This document shows positions 34,554 through 43,919 of a DNA stretch of 64,000 nt, piece after piece; position 1 is the first letter of the stretch; each line of letters begins with the position of its first letter. The notes under the pieces were generated by a model, which worked only from the letters and a program-made list of their open reading frames with translations, was not told the DNA's origin and did no database searches. Location: positions 124,001 through 188,000 of the forward strand of contig JBCHKQ010000001.1 of NCBI GenBank assembly GCA_039023545.1. The letters run 5' to 3'. The translations under genes and the position numbers were made by a program. Source of the DNA: Spirochaetia bacterium 38H-sp. GTDB lineage: Bacteria > Spirochaetota > Spirochaetia > Winmispirales > Winmispiraceae.

Positions 34554-36164
34554 ATGAGAAAAATCCAGTATGCTATTGCATTGCTGATATTATCCTTATC
34601 CATTACCCTTTTAGGAGCAGAAGAAAAAGTTTTTTCTGCCAATATAACCCCCTTTCCCGACAATCTTAATCCACAAAGAATAGATAGGGTAAACGAAGCC
34701 AATATTGCAATAGCATTGTATGAAGGTCTTGTTTCATACAGTCCTGCCGATTTAAAACCTCTGCCGGGAGTAGCTTACAAATGGGAATGGAACAATGGAT
34801 ATACAGAAATTCGATTTTTTATAAGAGATAATGCATTTTTCTCAGATGGAAGTCCGGTTACTGCAGAAGATTTTAAAAGAAGCTGGCTGTATATGATAAG
34901 AGAAGGGCTGACATATGCATCTCTTCTGGATGTAATAGAGGGAGCAAAGGAATACAGGGAAAAAAAAGTGGATGACTCTCAAGTAAAAATAACAGCCGAA
35001 TCAGATAAAGTACTCTTTCTTAAGCTCAAACATCCAGCCCCTTATATTCTTTCTTTTCTTGGACATCAGGCATTTGTTCCTATAAACAGCAAAATGGATA
35101 TATCAAAAAAATGGCAGCCATCCAAAGAAATAATATGTAATGGTCCATACATGATAGAAACCATAGAAAAAGAGAAAATCATAATGAAAAAGAACCCATA
35201 TTACTGGGACAAGGAATACCCAAAGATAGAAAAACTCATAATAACCTCCTATGAAGACAGAGACAAGGTGATGAGACTTTTCAACGGGGACGTAATACAC
35301 TGGGCACCGGATGGAATCGATGTATCACAACTTGCAAACAGAAAAGCTTTAATCATAAATCCTCTGTTTTCCACTACTTTTTATTTTTTTGACGCAAGAA
35401 TGGAACCATGGAATAATCCTGATGTCAGAAAAGCTCTAGCATTACTCGTTGACTGGTCAGATGCAAGAAATCCTCAAAAATATTTCTTTCCTACAGCAAC
35501 ATTGGTACCTTCTATTCCCGGATATCCGGAAATAGAAGGAATTACAAAACAGGATAAGACAAAAGCAATGGAACTTCTGGAAAAAGCTGGATATGCTGGA
35601 GGCAAAGGCCTGCCAGAGATGATAATATACTGTATGGAAGGTACGGAAGAAGAGTTCCAACAGTTTACCAAAGTATGGAAAGATGAAATAGGACTTAAAG
35701 TGACAATAAAATCTTTTTCTACCATGAAAGATTTTTTCTCCGCCATAGAACAAGGAGGATATTCTTTAAGTAGTATCACGTGGTTGGGCGATTTCCCTGA
35801 TCCAATGACTTTTTTATCTCTGTGGCAAAGTACAAGTGGATTAAACTATGCTCATTATTCATCAGAAGAATATGATAAACTTATAGAAGAAGCAAACAAG
35901 AAGATAGGAACAGAAAGGTTATCTATGCTAGCTGAGGCAGAAAAATTTCTGTTGGAGAAGGATGTTATTGTTCTTCCTATTTCCAACTCTCCTGCCATAA
36001 ATCTAATCGATCTGGATTGGATAGATGGTTGGTATCCTAATCCGCTTGATTTACATCCCTTCAAGTACATAGATTTTATGGAAAGCACAGATGAACAAGG
36101 GGTAATAAAATACAACCTATCAAACATGTCCGGAGCAGAATCAAGAAATAGGATATATTTTTAG
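34554..36164 (+). CDS. Periplasmic peptide/oligopeptide-binding protein (SBP family 5)
   Basis: 536 residues with signal peptide (IQYAIALLILSLSITLLGA). Matches OppA/DppA-type binding proteins: NLNPQRIDRVNEANIAIALYEGL, FSDGSPVTAEDFKRSW and a C-terminal TWLGDFPDPMTFLSLW segment. GAGG 6 nt upstream. No lipobox cysteine, so it is free periplasmic or held by an uncleaved signal. No permease or ATPase genes adjoin, so it is an orphan receptor; linkage with a receiver protein hints at a sensing role. Confidence 0.9.
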   Translation: MRKIQYAIALLILSLSITLLGAEEKVFSANITPFPDNLNPQRIDRVNEANIAIALYEGLVSYSPADLKPLPGVAYKWEWNNGYTEIRFFIRDNAFFSDGSPVTAEDFKRSWLYMIREGLTYASLLDVIEGAKEYREKKVDDSQVKITAESDKVLFLKLKHPAPYILSFLGHQAFVPINSKMDISKKWQPSKEIICNGPYMIETIEKEKIIMKKNPYYWDKEYPKIEKLIITSYEDRDKVMRLFNGDVIHWAPDGIDVSQLANRKALIINPLFSTTFYFFDARMEPWNNPDVRKALALLVDWSDARNPQKYFFPTATLVPSIPGYPEIEGITKQDKTKAMELLEKAGYAGGKGLPEMIIYCMEGTEEEFQQFTKVWKDEIGLKVTIKSFSTMKDFFSAIEQGGYSLSSITWLGDFPDPMTFLSLWQSTSGLNYAHYSSEEYDKLIEEANKKIGTERLSMLAEAEKFLLEKDVIVLPISNSPAINLIDLDWIDGWYPNPLDLHPFKYIDFMESTDEQGVIKYNLSNMSGAESRNRIYF

Positions 36165-36862
36165 TATTCTTGTTTTTTTCTTAAACGAGAGATAAGCTCT
36201 GTAAGCTTATCTCTCTTGAGACTGCCTATTATAAAAAGGCCTATTGCGACAGCACCTATAAGAGCCGCCATAAACCATTCTTTTTCAAAAAGGGCATGTC
36301 CTATCCATACGCTACCTATTATACCGGGAAATCTGGCTAGCATTGATATTATAAGAAAAGATGGGAAGTTTATGTTTCCCAGACCAGCAACGTAGCACAG
36401 GATATCTTTGGGAATGCCTGGAATAATAAAGAGTATAAAAAAAATACTTTCTGTTCTTTTTTTTAAGATAAAGGTATCAAAGTTTTCTATTTCTTTTTTT
36501 CCCACAAGATCTTCTATAAAACTTCTCCCTGAAAATTTTGCAATAAAATAGTTAAAGGAAGAACCCAATGCTATGCCAATTACAGAATAAAGAAAACCCA
36601 AAAAAGGACCAAATATAAATCCTCCTGATATCTGGGCAACTTCTCCAGGAATTATAAATATGATCACTTGAAGGATTTGAAAAATAATGAATCCAACAGG
36701 TGCCCATATACCCCAATCTTTTATTAGTGCCGATATTTTCTTGGAATCACTGATAATACTCCATAAATCCGGTGCAAATACAACAACAAGAAAAACAAGC
36801 AAAAAAATAACAAAAATGAAAACAGGAAAAATAAAATCCTTTGGCTTAAATTTGCCTTTCAT
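36161..36862 (-). CDS. TVP38/TMEM64 (SNARE-associated, DedA-like) membrane protein
   Basis: 233 residues with about six hydrophobic segments. Family features include IPGEVAQISGGFIFGP with the conserved GxxFG region, and FFILFIIPGIPKDILCYVAG. Members probably act in lipid or undecaprenyl-phosphate movement across the membrane. Its stop overlaps that of the convergent binding-protein gene by 4 bases. No ribosome site: a TAAAAT box lies 6 nt before the ATG. Confidence 0.88.
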   Translation of the reverse strand: MKGKFKPKDFIFPVFIFVIFLLVFLVVVFAPDLWSIISDSKKISALIKDWGIWAPVGFIIFQILQVIIFIIPGEVAQISGGFIFGPFLGFLYSVIGIALGSSFNYFIAKFSGRSFIEDLVGKKEIENFDTFILKKRTESIFFILFIIPGIPKDILCYVAGLGNINFPSFLIISMLARFPGIIGSVWIGHALFEKEWFMAALIGAVAIGLFIIGSLKRDKLTELISRLRKKQEY

Positions 36863-36868
36863 ACGTTA

Positions 36869-36919
36869 ATTTTATCTGGTTTCAGCCCATTTGACTAGGT
36901 GCAAGTATTTATATATAAT
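36869..36919. promoter_or_regulatory. Back-to-back promoters sharing one -35 site
   Basis: Plus strand (carD): TTGACT 36891-36896, 17 bp, TATAAT 36914-36919, ATG 8 nt later. Minus strand (TVP38-like): TAGTCA 36897-36892, 17 bp, TAAAAT 36874-36869, ATG 6 nt later. The two -35 hexamers overlap by five bases in TTGACTA, so polymerase can occupy only one promoter at a time. Confidence 0.65.
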
Positions 36920-36927
36920 TGCAAGCT

Positions 36928-37584
36928 ATGGCAGATAATATTATTTCTCCTGATAATATCCAGTTTAAGGTAAATGACCATGTGGTATATCCTCTTCAAG
37001 GTGTTGGAGAGGTTATAAGAATAGAGGAGAGAGATTTCGAGGGAAAAAAGCTTCTCTATTATATCATTTATATACCGGTATCTGATCTTACGATTATGGC
37101 TCCGGTTAATAAGGCAGAAGAAATAGGTATAAGGCCTATAGTCTCCAAAGAAGAAGCTCAAGAAGCTCTCAACTTTATGTCAGAAAACCCTCAAGCAGGT
37201 CCTACGGATTGGAAAACAAGATATCAGATGAACTATGACCTTCTGAAAAAGGGCAATATAATGGATATTGCCAAGGTCGTAAGAGCACTGTACTACAGAA
37301 GTAAGGTAAAAGAGTTGCCAATAATGGAAAGAAAGCTGTTTGACAGCGCACTTAAGATATTGATAGATGAAATCTCCTTTTCTCTCAATATTCCTATAAA
37401 AGAAGTAAACGATAGAATTTTTAGCAAGCTTGAGGAGGACTCTCCTGATACTGATGACATTATGGATGATGAGGACAAAGATATTGATGATATCGATGAT
37501 GATATAGATCTCGATCTGGATTTAGATGAGGATGAGGATGAGGATGAGGACGAAGATGAAGACGAGGAAGATGACGAAGATTAA
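36928..37584 (+). CDS. CarD family transcription regulator with acidic tail
   Basis: 218 residues from MADNIISPD. The N-terminal RNA-polymerase-interacting domain is recognisable (FKVNDHVVYPLQGVGEVIRIEE) and is followed by the helical CarD domain (TDWKTRYQMNYDLLKKGNI). CarD binds the RNAP beta subunit and stabilises open promoters. The last ~45 residues are almost only Asp and Glu, coded by a GAT/GAG simple repeat (37440-37580), an unusual extension beyond the family's core length. carD-ispD-ispF is a recurrent gene order also found in mycobacteria. Leaderless by promoter position. Confidence 0.93.
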   Translation: MADNIISPDNIQFKVNDHVVYPLQGVGEVIRIEERDFEGKKLLYYIIYIPVSDLTIMAPVNKAEEIGIRPIVSKEEAQEALNFMSENPQAGPTDWKTRYQMNYDLLKKGNIMDIAKVVRALYYRSKVKELPIMERKLFDSALKILIDEISFSLNIPIKEVNDRIFSKLEEDSPDTDDIMDDEDKDIDDIDDDIDLDLDLDEDEDEDEDEDEDEEDDED

Positions 37585-38239
37585 TGCTTTTATAATTACT
37601 GCGGCAGGAAACAGCACCAGGATGGGAACGGGAGACAAAAAAGAATACAGGCTTCTCAATAAGAAGCCTGTTATTTTTTTTAGCATTGAGGCTGCTTTAA
37701 AAACAAATCTTTTTTCTGTTATTGCAGTAAGTCTCCCCCATGCTGATTTATCGGAATGGCAGGAAAAGATAATGTCAAAGTATGCAGATAGTAACTGCTG
37801 TTTTGTCTTTGTTAGCGGGGGCAAAACGCGTCAGGAATCAGTAAAAAATGCACTTATCGGTATAGAAAATCATGCTCCTGATTTTGTTCTGATTCACGAT
37901 GGGGCAAGACCATGGGTTACTCCGGAGCTTATTGAGAGTGTACTTAAAAAGACATCGGCAACAGGTGCATGTGTTCCCATAATTCCTTCTGTAGATGCTG
38001 TAAAGAGAATATTGGATGACGGCAAGGTTATTGAGCATTTATCAAAATATGAATATGTCTCAGCTCAGACTCCTCAGGGATTTTCCTATCCTCTTATAAA
38101 GAAAGCTCATTTAGAATATGTTAATTCCGATAGACTTTTTTTTGATGATGCTGAAATGGTTGCAGCAATGGGTAAAGATGTTTTTTTTGTAAAAGGGGAT
38201 GCAAGAAACAGAAAGATAACTTTTGGATGGGATTTATGA
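37571..38239 (+). CDS. ispD: 2-C-methyl-D-erythritol 4-phosphate cytidylyltransferase
   Basis: 222 residues from MTKINAFIITAAGNSTRMG; the nucleotide-binding motif AAGNSTRMG and VLIHDGARPWV, QTPQGF and FFDDAEMV are family hallmarks. Third enzyme of the MEP isoprenoid pathway. Overlaps the end of carD by 14 bases, with a GAGGAAG ribosome site inside the carD acidic-tail codons. Upstream in-frame ATGs in the repeat are not needed. Confidence 0.95.
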   Translation: MTKINAFIITAAGNSTRMGTGDKKEYRLLNKKPVIFFSIEAALKTNLFSVIAVSLPHADLSEWQEKIMSKYADSNCCFVFVSGGKTRQESVKNALIGIENHAPDFVLIHDGARPWVTPELIESVLKKTSATGACVPIIPSVDAVKRILDDGKVIEHLSKYEYVSAQTPQGFSYPLIKKAHLEYVNSDRLFFDDAEMVAAMGKDVFFVKGDARNRKITFGWDL

Positions 38240-38715
38240 TGGTTAGAATAGGTCAGGGTTATGATCTCCATAGGCTGGAAGATGGACTTCCTCTGATAAT
38301 TGGTGGTGTTAGAATAGACAGTGCCAAAGGTTCTGTTGCTCATTCTGACGGGGATGTTCTTTTACATGCTCTCGCAGATGCGCTGTATGGTGCTGTTGCA
38401 GATGGTGATATCGGGTATCATTTTCCACCTTCCAATCCTGATTACCGCAATCTTAACAGCGCTGTCATTCTTAAACATGCAGTTAATCTCACAAGAGAAA
38501 AAGGCTTCTCTATCTCCAATATAGATTGTACAGTTGTTTTACAAAAACCAATCTTAAGACCATATATGAATGATATTATAGGAAAGATAGCCGAATTGTG
38601 CAGTATTCCCTCGGAGGCAGTATCAGTAAAAGCAAAAACAAAGGAAGGGGTAGATTCTACAGGCAAAGGTGAGGCTATAGAGGCTTTTTCTTCTGTTCTT
38701 ATCTACAGGTCATAA
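38236..38715 (+). CDS. ispF: 2-C-methyl-D-erythritol 2,4-cyclodiphosphate synthase
   Basis: 159 residues from MMVRIGQGYD; ATGA overlap with ispD. Metal-binding GQGYDLHRL and AHSDGDVLLHA, plus the C-terminal KAKTKEGVDSTGKGEAI motif, are complete. Produces MEcPP in the MEP pathway. Many bacteria fuse ispD and ispF; here they are separate but translationally coupled. Confidence 0.96.
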   Translation: MMVRIGQGYDLHRLEDGLPLIIGGVRIDSAKGSVAHSDGDVLLHALADALYGAVADGDIGYHFPPSNPDYRNLNSAVILKHAVNLTREKGFSISNIDCTVVLQKPILRPYMNDIIGKIAELCSIPSEAVSVKAKTKEGVDSTGKGEAIEAFSSVLIYRS

Positions 38716-38718
38716 AAA

Positions 38719-38755
38719 AGGGCTGCCGCATATGCGGGCAGCCCGTTCGGTATAA
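38719..38755 (+). terminator. ispF terminator built on a palindromic repeat copy
   Basis: Stem GGGCTGCC/GGCAGCCC with an inner CGCATATGCG, followed by CGTTCGGTATAA (38744-38755) and an AT-rich tail ending in TTTTTT. The repeat's CTGCC motif is folded into the stem. Confidence 0.75.
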
Positions 38756-38762
38756 TTATTTT

Positions 38763-39467
38763 TTATTCTTCCACGACAAGCAGGGTATTGGGCTCTAGAA
38801 TCAGATGCAAATCTATGTCTTTATAGGCTTCTCTGTCTTTTAAAAGATGTATAGATATGTGATTGTTTTGAGGTATGAGATAAAGAAGGATATCTGTGAG
38901 TTCTTTTACCTGTGTAAGCTCTACGGGGAACCCATCGGAATCCGGTGTGGGTTCAGAACTTTCTGTGGATATAGAAAACCATATGGATATTCCCAGCTCT
39001 TTGGCACCTTGTTTGAATTTCTCAATATCTTCTTTTTTGAGAACAGATGCATCCAAACCATCTATAACTACCTGGTCTACCTTAAAAGCTCCATCTTGTT
39101 TGAGAGCCTTTAGGGTGGATATGACATGTTCTGTCCTTGCGCCATCTTTGTGAAAGTTGAGAATCACTCTGTTACGTATTATCTCCTCATGAACGTCCAT
39201 GGCGTCTTCCAGGTTTCTTTTCTTGGATATTTCCCTAAAGATGTCTTCGTACCAGGACAAAAGGTGCTGTACAGAATTGGCATAGGATATGTGGATTACG
39301 TGCTTATCCTGAAACAGCTTATCTGTGGCAATGTGTACCAGACAGGCTGTTTTTCCTATTCCTTTTTTTCCTGCTATTATTCCTATCTCTCCGGGCTTAA
39401 GTCCCCCATGAATTGATTTGGACAGTATTCGCAGAGGGCTTCTTTTTACTAATAATGATTTTACCAT
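38763..39467 (-). CDS. RecA/KaiC-like P-loop ATPase, function unknown
   Basis: 234 residues. Walker A AGKKGIGKT (32-40) after GGLKPGEIGII, and Walker B-like VDQVVIDGLDAS; overall a single RecA-fold domain like those in KaiC, DnaB or RadA. No DNA-binding or zinc domain. GGAGG with 7-nt spacing; it follows fusA by 14 bases on the same strand, so it is probably cotranscribed. Role unknown. Confidence 0.83.
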   Translation of the reverse strand: MVKSLLVKRSPLRILSKSIHGGLKPGEIGIIAGKKGIGKTACLVHIATDKLFQDKHVIHISYANSVQHLLSWYEDIFREISKKRNLEDAMDVHEEIIRNRVILNFHKDGARTEHVISTLKALKQDGAFKVDQVVIDGLDASVLKKEDIEKFKQGAKELGISIWFSISTESSEPTPDSDGFPVELTQVKELTDILLYLIPQNNHISIHLLKDREAYKDIDLHLILEPNTLLVVEE

Positions 39468-39480
39468 CTCTATTCCTCCA

Positions 39481-41577
39481 TTAATTTTCTTCTTGTTGTT
39501 TTTCCCGGAACTTTTTCTTAAGCTCTTCTTCTATGCTCTGCGGTACTTTTGCATACCGGGAAAACTCCATGGTAAACTCTGCTTTTCCCTGAGTAAGGGA
39601 GCGGAGGGTGGTGGAGTATCCAAACATCTCACTAAGAGGCACTTCTGCTTCTACTCTGCAGAATTGTCCGTCCTCCGTACTACTTAGTATAATACCTCTG
39701 CGCTGGTTTATGCTACCAAAAATATTTCCTTGAAACTCAGTAGGTCCTTCTACAGCTACTTTCATAAGAGGTTCCAGTATTGCTGGTTTTGCCTTCTCAT
39801 ATGCCTGCCGAAAAGCTCCTATGGCTGCCATCTGGAAGGCCATATCGGATGAGTCTACGGGGTGGTATTGTCCGTCATTGATGACTACCCTTATACCAAC
39901 GATTGGGAAACCAATAAGCCTTCCTTTCTCCATTGCTTTCTGGAAACCTTTATCACAGGAAGGAATGTATTCGTTGGGGATTACGCCTCCCTTGATTTGA
40001 TCCACAAACTCATAATTGGTTCCTTCTTCCAAAGGTATGGGCTCCATATATCCTGCAACGCGTCCGTACTGACCAGAACCACCTGTCTGTTTCTTGTGCA
40101 GGTAATCAAAGTCTGCCCTCTGGGTTATCGTTTCCCTATATGCTACCTGAGGCATTCCTGTCTCTACATCTACCTTGTATTCTCTTTTCATTCTCTCTAT
40201 GTAGACTTCCAAATGCAGCTCACCCATTCCTTGTATTATGGTTTCATTGCTTTCCGGATCTATATATACTCTGAATGTAGGGTCTTCTTTGGAAAATCTA
40301 TTGAGAGCTTTTGCCATGTTATCTTCTGATTTCTTATCCTTGGGTTTTACGGCAAGAGAGATAACAGGCTCAGGAACAAACATGGAGGTCATTGCAAGGT
40401 TGAGACTGGGATCACAGAAAGTGTCTCCAGATACACAATCTATACCAAATAGCGCAACAATATCACCAGAATGAGCTTCTGATATGTCTTCCATGTGATT
40501 AGCATGCATTCTTACAAGTCTTCCAATCTTAAATTTTTTCTTGCTCCTTGTGTTAAAAAGCTCCATACCTTTTTTTACAACACCCTGATAGATTCTTATA
40601 TAGGTGAGCTGACCATATTGTCCATCTTCAAGCTTAAAAGCATATGCAACAGTAGGTTTGTTATCAACAGAGATAAGTGTAACAGGCTCTTCGTTGTTGG
40701 AGAGGTCAAGAGCTGTATTCTCTATCTCATTGGGAGCAGGCAGATATTTTACCACACCATCAAGTAAAGGCTGTACTCCCTTGTTCTTGTAAGCAGAACC
40801 TATGAAAACAGGACAAAGTTTGAGAGAAAGCGTACCTTTTCTTACTGCATCATGGATAAGGTTTTCATCCACATCACCGCCCTCCAAGATAGCCTCTGCA
40901 AGCTCATCAGAATACATAGAAAGAGCATCTAGCATAAGTTCTCTTTTTTCTTCTGCTTCTTCTCTTAGCTCTGCCGGAATATCTTTCTCAACAACCTGCT
41001 CTCCGCTGCTGCCCTCAAAATAGATAGCCTTCATTTTTATAAGGTCAACAACACCCTCATGTTTGTCTTCCAATCCGATAGGGATTTGCATAAGAACAGC
41101 ATCCATCCCTAGTTTTTCTTCTATTTGGTCTCTTACCTTATATGGGTTTGCACCGGTTCTGTCACACTTGTTGACAAAAGCAAGTCTAGGAACATTGTAG
41201 CGCTTGAGCTGTCTGTCCACAGTAAGGGTCTGTGACTGTACTCCTGCAACAGAACATAATACAAGAACAGCCCCGTCTAGAACTCTTAAAGCCCTTTCTA
41301 CTTCTATGGTAAAGTCAACGTGTCCCGGTGTATCGATTATATTGATAACGTGGTTTTTCCAGGTTACGTTGGTAGAAGCCGAGGTGATCGTGATACCTCT
41401 TTCTTTCTCAAGCTCCATAAAATCCATGGTTGCACCGGCACCATCCTTACCACGCACCTCATGTATAGCATGAATCCTGGAGCAATAATAAAGGATACGC
41501 TCTGTCAGGGTGGTCTTTCCGGAGTCAATGTGAGCACTAATACCGATATTTCTCATTGTTTTTTGTAACTCGCTCAT
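39481..41577 (-). CDS. fusA: Elongation factor G, spirochaete/mitochondrial type
   Basis: 698 residues. P-loop AHIDSGKT (15-22), switch [14 protein letters not shown] specificity motif and EF-G domains III-V to the end. The Ser in [23 protein letters not shown] and VAGVQSQT are typical of the spdEFG1/mtEFG1 branch, which performs translocation, rather than of canonical bacterial EF-G. Ribosome site AAGGGAG. Followed by the RecA-fold ATPase gene. A second EF-G gene elsewhere in the genome would be expected. Confidence 0.95.
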   Translation of the reverse strand: MSELQKTMRNIGISAHIDSGKTTLTERILYYCSRIHAIHEVRGKDGAGATMDFMELEKERGITITSASTNVTWKNHVINIIDTPGHVDFTIEVERALRVLDGAVLVLCSVAGVQSQTLTVDRQLKRYNVPRLAFVNKCDRTGANPYKVRDQIEEKLGMDAVLMQIPIGLEDKHEGVVDLIKMKAIYFEGSSGEQVVEKDIPAELREEAEEKRELMLDALSMYSDELAEAILEGGDVDENLIHDAVRKGTLSLKLCPVFIGSAYKNKGVQPLLDGVVKYLPAPNEIENTALDLSNNEEPVTLISVDNKPTVAYAFKLEDGQYGQLTYIRIYQGVVKKGMELFNTRSKKKFKIGRLVRMHANHMEDISEAHSGDIVALFGIDCVSGDTFCDPSLNLAMTSMFVPEPVISLAVKPKDKKSEDNMAKALNRFSKEDPTFRVYIDPESNETIIQGMGELHLEVYIERMKREYKVDVETGMPQVAYRETITQRADFDYLHKKQTGGSGQYGRVAGYMEPIPLEEGTNYEFVDQIKGGVIPNEYIPSCDKGFQKAMEKGRLIGFPIVGIRVVINDGQYHPVDSSDMAFQMAAIGAFRQAYEKAKPAILEPLMKVAVEGPTEFQGNIFGSINQRRGIILSSTEDGQFCRVEAEVPLSEMFGYSTTLRSLTQGKAEFTMEFSRYAKVPQSIEEELKKKFREKQQEEN

Positions 41578-41619
41578 ACTCCCTTCCTTAATCTCGAGTA
41601 ATTAGTATTTTTCTGGATA

Positions 41620-41634
41620 TACACCTATGGTGTA
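41620..41634. promoter_or_regulatory. Palindrome in the fusA leader
   Basis: TACACC-TAT-GGTGTA, a 6-bp inverted repeat about 45 bases before the fusA start. Could be an operator or a small mRNA hairpin; no family assigned. Confidence 0.3.
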
Positions 41635-41731
41635 AAAAATTTAAGCCACTTTTTGTGACAAAACTTGCAGTTATGTACTACGAATGCCCAGTATAAATTG
41701 TTGTCAAACTAGTTTCAAGTAGCAGATGAGA

Positions 41732-42379
41732 TTATACTGTTGCAATATCTACCAGTTTTTCTAGATATGGAGCTGTGACTTTTCTTACCTCGTTCTCTTC
41801 CAATCCCTCTATCTTTATGATACAAAGCGATTCCTGGCTAGTTTCTCCTAGAAAAGTCGCAATAGATATTATATTGCCTCCTGCATTTGCAATAACAGAG
41901 CTTATATCCGCAAGCTCTCCTTTACGCTCAGGAAGAACAGCTGTAAGACGCACGCCTTTTTTCCTGGTACCAAAAAGTTCTACAAACCTCTTAAAGATAT
42001 CACTCTCAGTTACTATCCCCACAAGAAGGCCGTCATCCATACATACAGGTAAGCCACCTATATTATTGTCAACCATAATTCTTGCAGCATCTTCTATATA
42101 GGACTCAGGATTTACGGTTATAACATCCTTTGTCATTATATCTCGTACTTTTACCTTGGAAAGGAGACCCGCCATTTCATAGACATTGAGAGTTGTTGCT
42201 GGAGAGGGGCTTACATAAAGCAGATCCTTTTCTGCTATTATTCCCTGTATTTTACCTTGGCTATCTGTAACAGGAAGTCTATGTATCTTTTCTTTTTTTA
42301 AGAGTTCTTTTGCCTCCAGTATGTTTATATCTGCCGTAACGGCAACAGGATTTTTGGTCATTATCTCTTTTATGCGCAT
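41732..42379 (-). CDS. CBS-pair protein with ACT domain (AcuB-like)
   Basis: 215 residues: CBS 1 (1-58, MRIKEIMTKNPVAV), CBS 2 (~78-135, VRDIMTKDVITV) and a C-terminal ACT-like domain (~142-210, VLPERKGELADISSVI). CBS pairs bind adenine nucleotides and ACT domains bind amino acids. It is the nearest gene downstream of livF on the same strand, 50 bases on, with AGGAGG 5 nt before the ATG. I infer a ligand-responsive regulator tied to branched-chain amino-acid uptake. Confidence 0.9.
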   Translation of the reverse strand: MRIKEIMTKNPVAVTADINILEAKELLKKEKIHRLPVTDSQGKIQGIIAEKDLLYVSPSPATTLNVYEMAGLLSKVKVRDIMTKDVITVNPESYIEDAARIMVDNNIGGLPVCMDDGLLVGIVTESDIFKRFVELFGTRKKGVRLTAVLPERKGELADISSVIANAGGNIISIATFLGETSQESLCIIKIEGLEENEVRKVTAPYLEKLVDIATV

Positions 42380-42429
42380 ATCAGCCTCCTAATATAAAGG
42401 CTAATACGTAAAAGACGGTATGTCAAAGC

Positions 42430-43134
42430 CTAACCACCAAGATAGGCTTTTTGAATATCTTCACTTTCCATAAGCTCTTTTGCAGTACCCTGCAGCACTA
42501 TTCTTCCTGTCTCAAGCACATATGCCCGATTTGCTATCTTGAGAGCCATATGAGCGTTCTGCTCCACAAGCAAAATCGTTGTTCCTTCTTTATTGAGATC
42601 CTGTATTATCTCAAAAATCTCCATAACAAGCAGAGGAGCAAGTCCCATAGAAGGCTCGTCAAGAAGCATAAGCCTTGGTCTGGTCATAAGCGCGCGACCT
42701 ATTGCCAACATCTGCTGTTCTCCTCCACTAAGAGTACCGGCAGGCTGTTTTCTTCTTTCTCTTAAACGTGGGAAACGCTCATAGACACTCTCTATATCCT
42801 GTTTTATCCCGGAAACATCCTTTCTCGTATATGCTCCCATATTGAGATTATCTTCCACAGTCAGATCTGCAAACACTCGCCTTCCCTCTGGGACCTGAGT
42901 AATCCCCAAGGAAACTATATCGTGAGCCTCCATACTGCCTATATTTTTATCCTCAAAAATAATAGAACCGGAAGCTGCCGGCACAATACCGCATAGAGCG
43001 TTGAGAGTTGTGGTTTTTCCTGCTCCATTGGCGCCTATGAGAGTAACAATTTCCCCTTTGTTAACAACAAAGGATATTCCCTGTAAAGCCTGAATAGCAC
43101 CATATGACACATAAAGATTTTCTACCTTAAGCAA
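42430..43134 (-). CDS. livF: Branched-chain amino-acid ABC transporter ATPase LivF
   Basis: 234 residues. Walker A GANGAGKTT, signature LSGGEQQ, Walker B LMLLDEPS; the region GAYTRKD and the short length are LivF-like. The best start is TTG at 43134, because AGGAGG lies 6 nt upstream and the frame before it overlaps livG; it begins one base after the livG stop. Last gene of the livKHMGF operon. Confidence 0.95.
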   Translation of the reverse strand: MLKVENLYVSYGAIQALQGISFVVNKGEIVTLIGANGAGKTTTLNALCGIVPAASGSIIFEDKNIGSMEAHDIVSLGITQVPEGRRVFADLTVEDNLNMGAYTRKDVSGIKQDIESVYERFPRLRERRKQPAGTLSGGEQQMLAIGRALMTRPRLMLLDEPSMGLAPLLVMEIFEIIQDLNKEGTTILLVEQNAHMALKIANRAYVLETGRIVLQGTAKELMESEDIQKAYLGG

Positions 43135-43135
43135 G

Positions 43136-43915
43136 TCACACCTCCTCTCCAAGATAGGCCTTGATAACATCGGGATTAGCCTTTATTTCTTCCGGTAGTC
43201 CTTTTGCAATGATTTTACCGTAATCCAAAACAATAAGCCGCTGACAAACATTCATAACAAGGTTCATATCATGCTCTATGAGAAGAACCGTCAGATCAAA
43301 CTCTCTGTGTATAAAATTGATGATCTCCATCAGAGCTTTTGTTTCCTGGGGGTTCATACCTGCTGCAGGCTCATCAAGAAGCAGAAGAGAGGGATGAACA
43401 GCCAAAGCTCTTACAATTTCTAGCTTCCTTTGTTCCCCGTAAGGTAGGTTTTGCGCCTGTTCTTCTGCTTTGTCAGCTATGCCAAAAGTAGAAAGAAGCT
43501 CAAGTGCTTCTTCTTTCATAGTCTTTTCTTCTTGATAATATCTTCCTGTTCTAAAAAGAGCATCTACAATATTATATCTCAGAGAATGATGGAAAGACAC
43601 AAGAACATTTTCCAAAACTGTTCTCTGTTTGAGCAATCTTATATTCTGAAAAGTTCTTGCAATACCCATGCGTGCTATCTTATGAGAAGGAAGTCCGGTT
43701 ATATCCTGCATTGTGCCTGCGGCTGCAAAAAAAATTCTACCCTCAGTAGGAGCATAAATACCAGAAAGCATATTGAAAACCGTTGTTTTTCCAGCACCAT
43801 TGGGACCTATAAGCCCCACAAGCTCTCCTTTTTTGAGCTCAAGGGAAAAATCATCAACAGCTCTTAATCCTCCAAAAGATATAGAAAGCTCTCTTACATC
43901 CAGAATCCTTTCCAC
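43136..43915 (-). CDS. livG: Branched-chain amino-acid ABC transporter ATPase LivG
   Basis: 260 residues from a GTG at 43915, chosen because AAGGAG lies 7 nt before it; a GTG at 43933 would overlap livM. Walker A GPNGAGKTT, signature NLPYGEQRKLEI, Walker B LLLLDEPAAGMNP; GIARTFQNIRLL is diagnostic of LivG. Confidence 0.95.
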   Translation of the reverse strand: MERILDVRELSISFGGLRAVDDFSLELKKGELVGLIGPNGAGKTTVFNMLSGIYAPTEGRIFFAAAGTMQDITGLPSHKIARMGIARTFQNIRLLKQRTVLENVLVSFHHSLRYNIVDALFRTGRYYQEEKTMKEEALELLSTFGIADKAEEQAQNLPYGEQRKLEIVRALAVHPSLLLLDEPAAGMNPQETKALMEIINFIHREFDLTVLLIEHDMNLVMNVCQRLIVLDYGKIIAKGLPEEIKANPDVIKAYLGEEV

Positions 43916-43919
43916 AACA

